Source: Auanema rhodensis
Lineage: Eukaryota > Nematoda > Chromadorea > Rhabditida > Rhabditidae
Direction: 5' to 3'
Length of the DNA stretch: 64,000 nucleotides
NCBI GenBank assembly: GCA_964057225.1
Contig: OZ059895.1
Coordinates: forward strand, 6,634,001 to 6,698,000
Within the stretch, counting starts at the first letter, position 1. Each line of letters begins with the position of its first letter. The notes under the pieces are model-generated. The model saw nothing but the letters and a program-made list of their open reading frames with translations. It searched no databases and had not been told where the DNA came from. The position numbers were made by a program, and so were the translations under genes. Shown in pieces: positions 12,294-24,227 of this stretch.

Positions 12294-14024
12294 TTCGGCT
12301 CGGAGTAATCACCACGGACCTTCGTCTAGAATTCAGATAGCTGAAGAGCTTAATGAGGAAAAAATAAACACATAAAAAGTTAAATTTCATTTAATATTCA
12401 ATGAAGTATCTAAGAACAGCACAAAGAAATGAAGAAAGTGGAGGATTCGACTTCAGAAGTAAACAGAACCTATTTTCCGGTTCTGGGTGCAGGAGCCAAG
12501 TTAGAGAAGAGGAAATGAGAACAAGTCCTTCATACTCTTCTATCTAGCCAAGCAATTAAATCATAAATGATCCAAATTTGAGAGAAAGTGGTTGGAAGGA
12601 ATCAAATAGATTGAGGCAGCGGACAAAAAACAAATACGATGAAACGAAATCAAGCTGCTGCTGGTTTATACCTTTATGAGAATATCAATGCGTTTGAACG
12701 ATATAGGCTGAGACATTAAAGGCTATGACGAAGTTAAACATCAACAACGACAGAAGAGAGTTTTTGGCATAGAAGATGCAACCGGTTCAATAAATATTCA
12801 AAGATAAAATAAAAACCACACAATGTTCCCATGTGTAGTGAGGGCTGAAGTGAAAATAAAGAAAAGCTAACTATTACAAATGATATAGCATAATATATCA
12901 AGAAAGGTGGTTGGTTAAGTAAGTGATAGTATGTATAGTGGATTGGATTAATCTCACCTTCTCTTCACTTTAAGACGAACGAATATGAGTTGGATGAACC
13001 AGGGATGGACAGATGAAGGAGGTGGATGGACAGGTGAGTGGATATTCGGAACATCACATATTATTATGTATGGGCAGCAAAATAGAAGAGAAACATAAGC
13101 AAAATTAGAGAAATTAGAGAGAGAAAGACTTATCAGATAAGGGATTTGTCCGAGTGTTGTGGCCCGATTTCGTGTCTGCGTAGTCTCGGTCGTCCGCCTA
13201 CTAGCTACCCCCCACCCTCTTCGTAAGTCGAATGGGCCCGAGGCAGTAGAAGGTTAGGTAGATAGGATGATAGTAAATATAGGAGTGAGGTAACTGCGAA
13301 TGATGTCTTATGTACTCTCTATCTCTTAAAGTCTCGATAGTTATCATCATATTCAATCTTGTATCTAACATCTTTGTTGTCTTAATCATCGTATTGTGTT
13401 CTAATGCCTAAGCAAAAGTCCGTATTGGAGCTAGAATGAGTTATTCCACTCTTCCACCCTTTAATCCTTTATGAATGTTGTAATATATTGAACAGAAGGA
13501 GTGTGTTCTCTATAGTGAACGCATAAACAGTTGAGAGAATAGAAAGAAGGAAAGATAGCTTCGGGCAAGATAGAAAATTAAGAGAGAGAGAGAAGGGGGG
13601 ACAGAGTTAGTATTGCAATGATTGTCGGGAAGATACAGAACATAGAAGAGATATTGCTATGCAGAATATGTGATCCGTGAGGTGGTAGTAGTTGTCTCAA
13701 TCTATTTCTATTTCTCCCAAACGACTGTTTCTCGTGCCGTGCAGATAATAGAAATGAGAGATGTACAATTGAAGTAAAAGAAAGAGATAGAATACTTCAA
13801 AATAGTCTTCAGATGGATAGATACGACAAAGAGATTATATAAATACGTTAAAATGATAGTCAACTGATAAAAACAATGGATATCATTCTCATATCTCTTT
13901 TTCATCCCTACCTCTCTGCAGGATGTTTCATTTCCATTTATCTCTCGTATATACCTAATTTGGAGTACTGGTGGTGCAGTCACCCAAGGACAAGGATGTT
14001 GCAGAAACTAATGTCAACTACTAC

Positions 14025-14084
14025 CAACCATTCGTCTGTATTCCTGAGGCTGTCAGGTTCGTCTATATCCACTCTCTCGGCCAT
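14025..14084 (-). other. Candidate alternative first exon of neurabin
   Basis: On the minus strand an ATG at 14084 opens 20 codons (MAERVDIDEPDSLRNTDEWL) that end exactly at a GTAGTAG donor, in phase 0. Neurabin exon 2 (from 11975) also begins in phase 0, so the two would join in frame and bypass exon 1. The acidic, soluble sequence looks coding, but no homology is recognised and the donor is weak. Low confidence. Confidence 0.25.
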
Positions 14085-17000
14085 GTCTTCTCCTCATCAT
14101 CAACTGTACAGATTGCGGTAATTATGAATATTTTTCCTTCTCTCATATTTTCCTAATCTCTACTTCATTATAGTTATTTTGATGTGCGGCTATAGATCTG
14201 TCCTGCCGGTAGGATATGACTGCGCATATGCATACAAGATAAACAGCTGATTATCAATGTCTATTCGAGATGAAGGGGCAAAACAAAGGAACCTATTTTA
14301 ACAAATAATTCCCTGTTGTACATTTTGATTGAAGTATATGACAAATCCTTCAACAATGTTATATCAAAATCGCAAAATCTTAAGCTTGTGAATTGTGGAT
14401 GTAGACAACGCTGTCTGCAACAGCTAACACCCACCATCCCCTTTTTACTTAATGGATTTGACTGATAGAGCGAGCATCATCAAGAAATAAAGCAGTGCGA
14501 GGCTTGAATAACTTGAAATTTGATTTAAGGACAGATCTTTAGACAAAAAGGCTTGAATGTCCAAAAAACTGCACGTGTTAAATTTGAGTCTGGAAGTCAA
14601 ACCCTCCATTGTCAAATAGATTTATTCAACGTCAACAACGCCTACGTTGAAAACTGGGACTTGTCAGTTCATTCCTCTCATCGGCAAAAACGAGTGTGGC
14701 AAGCAAAATATTGAAATAAATGAAATTTGCCTTCAAGAAGAGAAAAATTTCATGTACACTAAGGGATAACTCTACAGATGAAGAATCAGTAACAATTGAG
14801 AACATGTTGAAATAACATGTTATTTAAGGACGAGAATAATTATATTTTATAGTATTCAAAACTATTACGAGGAATATTATAAGAAATGATACTTAGTAAA
14901 CCAGAAAGAACACTTTAATAACTAGAATTGGTGCTATTTATACTTGAAGGTTCATTTTCCTTTCTTTGAAAAAAAAACGAAGGAAAGACGAAATAGTTAT
15001 TGATAAAAAGAACATCGTTAATTAAAAACTAAAAAAACAAATCTGAGCCAATCATTCATTTCAGAGAAAAATGACAGCTATCAGAAAGAGAAAGACAATT
15101 CCAAAATGAAAATTGTTTTCTAATTTAGTAAACGTTTACACCAGATGTATGTTTTGTTTTTACTATATTCTACACAATTTTCCAATGTTCACACTAAATT
15201 TAAGACAATCTGATAACGTAAATTAATAGATTAAAAGTTTTAAAGAAAGAAGTATGTGTTATGTAATAAAGATTTAACATCATGCTTAAGGCTGAAAAAC
15301 AAAGCGGTAATCCCCAAGCATAAGGTCGGGACGAAATACTTGCAAATAGTAATGATAAGAACGAAATTAGCTAACATTAGAAAGTAAATGACAAATTTGT
15401 ATTATTGTTGCAGCAAAAGTTGGAAAGCATTCCACGTATTCTCACCTAAATGCGTGCAATATAATTTGGAACCAAATGAAATATTAAAATGTATGATCAA
15501 AAAGCAAGAATGTGCATCCTTTTGAGAACGATGAGTAAAATGCAAATATTTTCCAAAACTTTTGTTATTGTCTCTAATTTCGCCATCACTTTTCACGCTG
15601 GGAATAAAAAAAGTTCCATGACAATAGATTAGAGTTTGTAATCGGAGCAGACTAGAAAAGACCAGAGGCGAAACGAAAATGGGATAAAAGAAAAAATCCA
15701 GTGTATTAACTATACATACACAAATAGATGAAGAAAGAGACAAGCGGAAGAGTGCACAAGTAAGCTTAGAAAACTGAGAACATGAAGAACATCAGAAACA
15801 ACTTAATCGAAGTAGTTCCTGGATTGAAGCTAATGGAAATTAACATTTTCCCAAAAATGAAGTACAGTGCATTGAGCATAGACATCAAAATATTTTCAAT
15901 TAAAATTTACAACTCAAACTTAAATTCGAAAACATAATAAAAAGAAATGTTGAATTAGCATTTTAAAAATGGAGAAAGTTAATATTACGAAAAATTTCAA
16001 GGACAGAAAGTGATAAAAAATAATTAGAAACGATGAGAAAATAACGGAAGTAAAGTAATATCACAGAATTTCATACCCCATAAAAAATAAATATTCTGTC
16101 AACTAACTGGATTAGTCATTAAGCCAAAATATTGGCAGATTGCCGGATTAGGTCAGGCAGCTCGATCGATTCGATGTATCTGTCTTTCTTGGTTCTGTCT
16201 CTTGCGCATGTGTCACAATCATCTGACCTCAATTGGCTCCGCCCTAAGTCCCAAATATAGCCCGCGGCTCAGACTAATTGAATGGAGCAAGATATGGCAT
16301 ACAATCGTGAACCAAATTGAAGAACACATTCGAAAATAGATATGATGTTATTGAACTTTCAGGGTGGTCGGAGAAAGCAAAAGCAGAACTCTAACTTGAA
16401 ATAGATAGAAAAAAGTAAAATGCAGACTGAAAAATGTCGGTTGTCACACCAAAGTACAAATGAGATATATGAAATTTCTAGCAGACTAGTAGTAAATTGT
16501 TTTATATTGTAACTCAAAAAAAGGGAAAAGTGATTAAAAGGAAAAAGTAAAATGAAGAAATAAATGGATATACATCGATAAAAATTTAGTATAAACATAT
16601 ATGTAGTTAAACACAAGCATATGCATCATGAAGAATAGATTCCAAATAGAGATTAGGTTGCTAAATAATAATCGTATGCGTTTCGTTTTCTCTTTCTCTC
16701 TTCTATATTGTTTGTGAGCAGTTCCCTTCAGGAGTCCAAAGCTAGGAATGGATATACGAGCTGAACGAGGTCGTCCAGATTGTCTCAACCCTGATATGGA
16801 CTGCTTCTAATGAATAAGTAATAGAGCCTTGAGAGCTCGTATACATCTATGTATATCCCATAAAACTCACTGAATCAACGTATTATAGACAATTGATGAG
16901 ATGATACATGACCCAGGTAATAAGGTAAGAAGATAAAAATGTTTCTTTTATCTATCGAAATAGAAAGAAAGCCTTCTGCCAGACGATATCTATCAATATG

Positions 17001-17669
17001 CCAGATGGGTACTTTTCGGCTTTTTTATCCAAATATGGCCAGTGTCATATTGGAGGTCGAATATCCTGACAACGTGTAATGACCTTTGGAGAATGATTTG
17101 CAAACGTTTTTATTCCAGAAATCTTCGTAAAGAACAGCAATTTCTTGAAGAAAGTATTGGTTGAGACACAAATGAGAATAGTTCTTAAGAAGAGGAATCA
17201 AATTGAAAAAAATGAGTAAATCATCAAAACAGGTAATAATCCTCCAATAAGTAAAATGTTTATAACACTCAAAAAGAAAAATATCAAAAAGAAAACTGGG
17301 TTTCAAACTAGAAAACAAATTTGGATACTGACAGATAAAATAATTTTATTTATGAAAAAGAAAACCTGGAGCTTCATAACACTTCACTACCATTTTATAA
17401 AATTAGATTAGAATAATCCATAGACAAGAGAAGAGAAGAAAACTGTGAATACGAATAGTACAGCAAATATATATACATATGTAAGTCTTGAAAAGATTGG
17501 TTAGTGTGAAATTGAGGCTTCATTACTGTGTTGAATTCTAGAAGAGACACATGATTGCAACATTAGTTAGCGGAATAGCCGACTAGTCTTAAAAAGGAAG
17601 TACAGCCGATAGTGGGAGTGGATAGCGAAGTTGAGGACCACAGAAAACGTAATGAAGATGTGCTACAAC

Positions 17670-17789
17670 CACACATGTTTCTTTCAGTCGTAACGGTTCT
17701 TCCATTCTTTTTGCTCCACGTCTAATCCGAACGTCGGCAGCAAATTTGTCAATTAAGTCACGACAAGATACAACGGCTATCTTGGCCAT
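17670..17789 (-). other. Exon-like island (minus strand)
   Basis: A CTGCCAG acceptor is followed at once by ATG (17789) and 40 open codons (MAKIAVVSCRDLIDKFAADV...) ending at a GTTGTAGC donor candidate. The AG-then-ATG layout matches the trans-spliced starts elsewhere in this window. The same bases also lie in a Lys-rich plus-strand frame, so coding potential is ambiguous. The product is not recognised. Confidence 0.22.
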
Positions 17790-20700
17790 CTGGCAGAATT
17801 TAGAAGAAAAATGGCCGAAAATTGGAAAGAAAGAAGGAAGACGTGGGAGGTTACGAGATGTGAAAATGAATAAATGGATTGAAAAGAAAAAAGGCAGTAG
17901 GAATCGACAAGCAGCGCGATACATTACTCATCAGAACGTCGATGTGGATAATTGTTATACACAACAATCTCTGAAGTTCAAGAGGGAGATGGACATGCTC
18001 CTACGAAACAAGAAACAACAATACAAATTTAAGAAGTAGCAACATGAAGAACACATCAATTAAAAGGTTGAATAAAGATTGGTGGAAATGCATAATAGTC
18101 GATAACGAATCAAATACGAACCAGAAGTGGAAGTAGAAAAAGAACATAGAACAAGACATACTCAATAAGAATGGAAGATGAACGCACCACGCTTTTAAGA
18201 GCTGCAACAGCTGGAAGACATCAATGCTAGAGTTGGATGAGTGGCAACAGTAGCACCACCTCGTGGGGTCGTGTGCTGTCTGATGAACATTCTAACTGTA
18301 AGCTTGCTGGAGCTGTTATTATGCTGCGCATCAATTTACAGCATGGTAAGGGAAATATATTATTATTTATGTATATTATGAAAAAAAGTAATCCGGAATA
18401 GAGACATATTTTCATTATTATTGAGAAGTTATATTAAAAATGCTTAAAAGAATGGCAACATACAATCCTCAAAAAGAATCAAAGGTAAAAATAAGCCGCT
18501 GGAACTAGATGAATTCCATACTCACTTCTATCTATCCTCTCGTCTTCATTCTGGTCATTCCTACTTCTTCATTCAAGAGAGAGGACGAAGCACTGAGTGA
18601 ATTTTAGTGGTTGGGGAAGATTTCTCAGCAAAATATATGAGAATATAGATGAAGATCAAGAGATCTCCAGAGAAACCTCAGTTCGACGCCTCTTCAAGCT
18701 TCAGCTGGTCGGCGGTCATTGAAGCGCGAAATAGATCTGGACAATAAGAGAGAAGGATATTAGGAGAGAGTATGAAGAAAAATACAGGAGACCTAAAGCA
18801 GAAAAGCGATAATTGACGAAGTGCTGGATAAATCCATAAACACCTGATAAGCGCATCACAAGAATAAATACAAATCTTTTCCGGTTGCTAGCACAAATCG
18901 ATCTAGATTTTTTAACCAATGCTTGAAGATGATATCCTTCAGAGAAGGGATAGTATCAAAATTGTTTGTTAAGTACAACTAAGTACAATACATAAAAATA
19001 TACAATGAATAATGGATCATAGAGAAATTAAAGAAGAATTGATCTATAGTATCGTATTTCTATTTCTACTCTGCTTTGTTATCGTGTAGAATTAATGAGA
19101 TTTAGTATAAGTCCTAGGGTTATAATAACTGAAAGTTTATATTTTAAACTATTCTAATAAATTTAATGTTATAATTATAAAGATAAGTGAATAATCTAAA
19201 TAATATGTAGAAAAAAAGAATATTGTGACAAAGTGTGAAAAGAGACAGCACAGAAAATTTACTTGGATCAATTCAAAATGTTGAAAAACTTTTGGGTTTC
19301 GATTAATTTCAGTATACTGAACAGAATATTCCATAAAGCTCATGCGAGAGAATCTGTAAAACAAAGGAGTGTAGGATATTTGAATAAGTAAAACTTGTGA
19401 GAGCTAAGACAGAAAAAAAGGCCATTGGTGGCAAGCACTTCACAATAGAAGAGGGAAGGAAAACGAACAAGAAAGCCTAGAAAAATAGATAGAGCCAAAT
19501 GATGAGACCAACATAGAGAACAAAAAACATAGTTTGAATAAAAATAGGCTGTAGTATAAGACTAGAAATTCGTTATTGTGAATTTACAACTTTAGAGCTT
19601 CATGTTTAAAAGAATGAATATAAACTGAGCGACTATCTTAAGAACGCTTTTCGATTTCACTCTATTTTCTCAGCGACTGCTGGATGCCAATATTATTTTG
19701 TCTACCAATAACAGATGTTGACCTGAACAGTTAGTAAAAAGTTATGGTGGACTTAAAAACTAATAATAAAGCTTATCTTTTATCGTTTTTCATTTTAAAT
19801 GTAATTGAAATGGAAAAGGGAGCATATACAGAAGTTAAACACTTAAATTCAAATGAGCTGGGTAAACAAGAAAATTCATAATGGAAAGAAAAGGCAATTG
19901 CTTTCATGTTGACGTCCGTTGTAAATGAAAAACTAAAATATTGGATTAACCTTATAATATTGGAAATACCGTGTTCAAGAAATTTAAAAAGAGAAATTCA
20001 AGAAGCATATGATATAGCAAAATAATTTCAGAATATAACTAGTAAACAGTATTCAAGATAAGTTTAAAAAATCACAAATGTGGAAATGAAGAAGTGGGAA
20101 TATAATGAAGACATGAGGGATTTCATTTTCGTCATGATCACGATCATGAAAGTTCCGATTCAATAACTAATGCGATTAAAGGATTGTTTTGCTCGCTGTA
20201 CAATGGATAAGCATAAAGTTATAAATTTCGCCAATACTGAACGATCATTTTACTGAGAAAGTAAGATCTATAGATAGAAGTACGTGTCAAAGGGATTAGT
20301 ATATGAGCCTCGCCTATGTGAGTGGAAACAAGGCCAGCAATGGAAGCAGTAGAAAAGCTGAGTTATTCTTCCAAGAATATGCAATATTGAAAATGAATTG
20401 AAAAAATGAATACAGGGCGTGTATTTTAAGATCCAGAAATAGAAGGCCGGAGTTCTCTGACTCCTGCATACTCTGTCTTAATAATTAATTAGATTGTTGA
20501 TTCGTAGCTCCAAGCTATAAATGTTCTAGAAAACAATTCCAATTCAGCTGAATGATACATATGTCAATTTTTGAAAAGAGAAGCTTAGGCGACGATGCAA
20601 TAAAATAACCTCAAATATGGTAATAAGTTTAGCATGCATGTATGAACTATGAAACAAAACGCTTATATTTGAATTACAAACAGAAATGACGTGAACCCAT

Positions 20701-23700
20701 ACTTCAAGAAGTCGATCGAAGCCCAAGTATTAATGGCGGAAGTTCTTTTGCTACTGGTCAGAAATATACGTTTGAATAATAAAAGTTAAACGAGCGAGAT
20801 GACTAGAAAGGGGGTAAGGCAGTTATTCGGAGAAGATAGGAGACGCAGATGATTGCAGAGATATGACCAAGAATAAATAATCGGCTGTCTGCTCAATCAT
20901 CCAGAAATAATTTAAATACATGAAATAAATCATGAAATGATGTAGGGTAAGGCTGACGCTCTAGTAATGGACGATGTTTCATTCGGCCAGTTGATGTGAA
21001 CAAGCAATGATTGTTCTTGGCACCTAAAGAATTCAGAAAGACCATCGACCGGTGGGAAAAACCCCCAAGTAGTTTAGCACCCTGCACATTATTCATCTTC
21101 GGGTAGTGCAACTTTTCGTTCTTTACCAGTAAATAGCATCCACTACCATCAGCTAATCTCGATCTTAGCCAAGCATATGAGAACAGAATGAGATTAAATG
21201 GGTCCAGTGTGAAAAGAGGAGCAAGTAGGAAAGGCTGTAATAAAATGATCAGTATTGCAGGAACCAACAACAAAGATTTAGAACGAGGTACTTGCAAGAG
21301 TCTTTTATCGCTCTGCCACCCTCATCCATTCCTTTTATCAATCACATACAGATCAGCTTATCTATGTACTAGTCAGTTTCTAACAATCTAAAGACAAGAT
21401 AATTTATTTTTAGCTCTAGACCAAAGTATTGATAAACTTATATAGATCTTCGAAAACATCCGTAAGTTCAAAAGCTAATCAAGCAATATTTTCCTGACAA
21501 CATAATTCAAAAATGGTGACGGGTTGACTATCAGAGAAAAAGAAGAATATGTTGCATATTGAAAATTTTTCAAAATTCTCCAGCTTATCTTGTTCACACG
21601 AACTTTTCACCTTTCTTTAGAACTAGAGTTAGATCTTTCCGCAACATTCTGTCCAAACTAGGACAGCCCAAATCGATGGACAGACTGGATGGCCATGCAT
21701 ACGGAATGAAGTGAAGAAGCCGGCTTTCGGCTTCTTGTTACAGCACGTTGACGGAAATTTCCCTCATTTCGGAGGGAACAAATCAGAAAGACAAAGCTAG
21801 TAACATAGAACGCAATGTTAAGCTATGACACATCTGGATACGGATTTTAGAAGCAATGAATATGAACAAGGAAACAATGAAATCAAATGAAAATTGATGA
21901 CCAGACGTATGGAGCCAATTTATGGGTTCGAATTGTACATTAAAGACAGAATATGCCAAAGAAACGACATGTGATATTAGCCACATTTCGGCTCATGCGT
22001 ATATAGATTCCCTATGATCGGAAATCAAAACTGAAGATGCCAGTAATAAAACATGTTGAATGTATAAAAACAATAATTGTGGGATGATTATTGAATTTCT
22101 ACTTTTTAGTTAAACACAGTTATAAAAAAAGGTGCTGAGTACGGCAATATCATTGAAAAGAAGCGAATATGTAGAGAGAAGCCGACTTTGTGCCCAGCTC
22201 GTAAGCACTAACGCGTGAACGACTGACTACTCTGGATGTCATGACCACAAACAGCCAGCTTTACCCTGACCCATTATGTTAATGGCCATTGCATTGTTCT
22301 ATTATATATTTCAAACTAAAGGCAGACCACCCGTATTCATAACTCAGGTGGCTAGCATATGTGTTTGTGTTACTAGTAAGAAAACAATCAAAAATGACCA
22401 TTAAGGCCAGGAAATGGAATGCGATTAAGAAACATACTATCATCAGAAACAAAACAGGAATGATAACTGAATGTTCACGAATCTAAACAAACCCACCTAA
22501 ATCCAGAACTACTTCACCACTTCTATTAAATTTATATATAACCAAAAACTATTGCTAGCTTATATTATGCCAATCAATAATAATAAGCTTTGTGCCCGAG
22601 TTATTAATATTTCCCGCCACTTTTGAAAGCTAAATGAATATTACAAAACTGCTGACGTATATCTAGTGAGCATGAATCTAGTGTGCTCTGAATAATTAAT
22701 ACTATTATAATACATATAGTATAAATGCGCAAACGGTACTCGATATTTCAGAATTTTCAGTACTTAAAAAATTGATGATTTCACATAAAATATTCAAATT
22801 TTTCTCACCTGTTAATTACCAATAAAGAGGTTTAAAGGGGTAAACAAACTGGTGATATTAAGTAAACATACATTTTAGCTTAATCATTTTTTACCGTTCT
22901 TCCTCGTATTTCCTCAATTTTATCTATCTCATTGTAAAAACATAACGGTGTTTTTTTAACCGATAATTTGCTCAAATATAATACATACATAAGCGAAAAA
23001 GAGTTAATATTGAATGAAATCGCTTCAACAAGAGAGAAATCGATCTTAATAATTTTTTTAAGTTTTGAAATTGTTTTGTCAATCAATGAATTAAAATTTT
23101 AATGAACTGAAGATTTAGTCAAGTGTGTAATATATCCAGTAACATATATGTAAAGCAGATGATCATCTTATAATGTATTTAATAGAATAGATAATATTTC
23201 TTACGCAGACAAATTCTGCACGTCTAATAAGCCTTAAGATCATTTCTCCCAACTTAGCGACTGGTAGGACATATCTGTTTACATAGACTGAATGGGAAAA
23301 CGCATCATGAATCTGATACGAGGTTGTTTCTTTTAGAGTGAATTCTCTGTGCTAAATTAGAACAGAAGCTTTAAATAATTCAAGATATTGAGATGAAGAT
23401 ACTGTTTCTCTGTGAAACATAAACCTGGTTAAATTGACCTCCCAATCAGTAGTTTTACCTCTATAGCCATTTTTTCAATGATATTCATGAAAAAAGAGCC
23501 ATGTCCTGAGCAATGCCGAGAGAGAAACCAGTAGTGGACACCTGCTTTTGTGCTGTAAATGTCCGTCGTTAGTACCAAACGACTGCGTAGTGAATGACAC
23601 GCAGAGGCGCCTGCTACCCGGCCCAGACCCATCGACATTTGTTCCATATCGATTGCCTGTTATTCCCGTGTAGTTTCTATAGTGCGGTGGCTTCCGCTTT

Positions 23701-24227
23701 TCCAAGCCTTTACCAAGTAGGACCGGCATGAGTAAAAGCGAGTAAGTTCTATTTTAAATTATTCTCAAGATACCCACCGAGCCAAATATTTTGGCTTCCA
23801 ACATTGGAATCACCTATGGCGTGAACAACGCTACTCACTATTTGAAGTACACGTCCCGAAACATATGCCTCGTTATTCATACTTTTATTTGCAAATAGTT
23901 AATGCTTAGTGTCTTTCTGACTTTTCCTCTTTTTCGTCGTTCTTTGTTTAAAAATACAGTTCGACTCCACAGTATAGTAAGGGAAGTATTTAAGTGTTTG
24001 TCGAATGTTTGCTCTTCTTGCTGCGCGGCCGCACAGTCCATGTGAGTTGCGCCAATCGACCTCCTCCTACCCTCCTTCACTGTCTTTTCTCCTAATCTAT
24101 ATCCCAAGCCCATCATATACACACTGTCTGTCTGACTTTCCTCATCATTCAATTTTCTTTAATTTTGTCTTTAATTGCTGCAAAAAAAAAGTGAATAAGA
24201 CAAAAATTACTGAGATCTGTATTAAAA

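Larger units (their letters stand above)
12294..24227. other. About 12 kb without a definite gene, upstream of neurabin
   Basis: This stretch separates the divergent neurabin (-) and tropomodulin (+) genes. It is mostly A-rich on the plus strand with no long coding frame. Exon-like islands of higher GC with splice signals stand out on the minus strand at 14025-14084, 16680-16790, 17670-17789, 18260-18295, 20940-21210 and 23430-23730. I cannot join them into one gene. They may be alternative first exons and long 5' introns of neurabin, non-coding transcripts, or enhancers. The two most plausible are listed separately. Confidence 0.45.

Noticed and set aside
17746..18039. 97-codon Lys-rich plus-strand frame
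   Set aside because: Purine-rich strand bias explains the Lys/Arg content; the opposite strand has better splice signals. No homology recognised.
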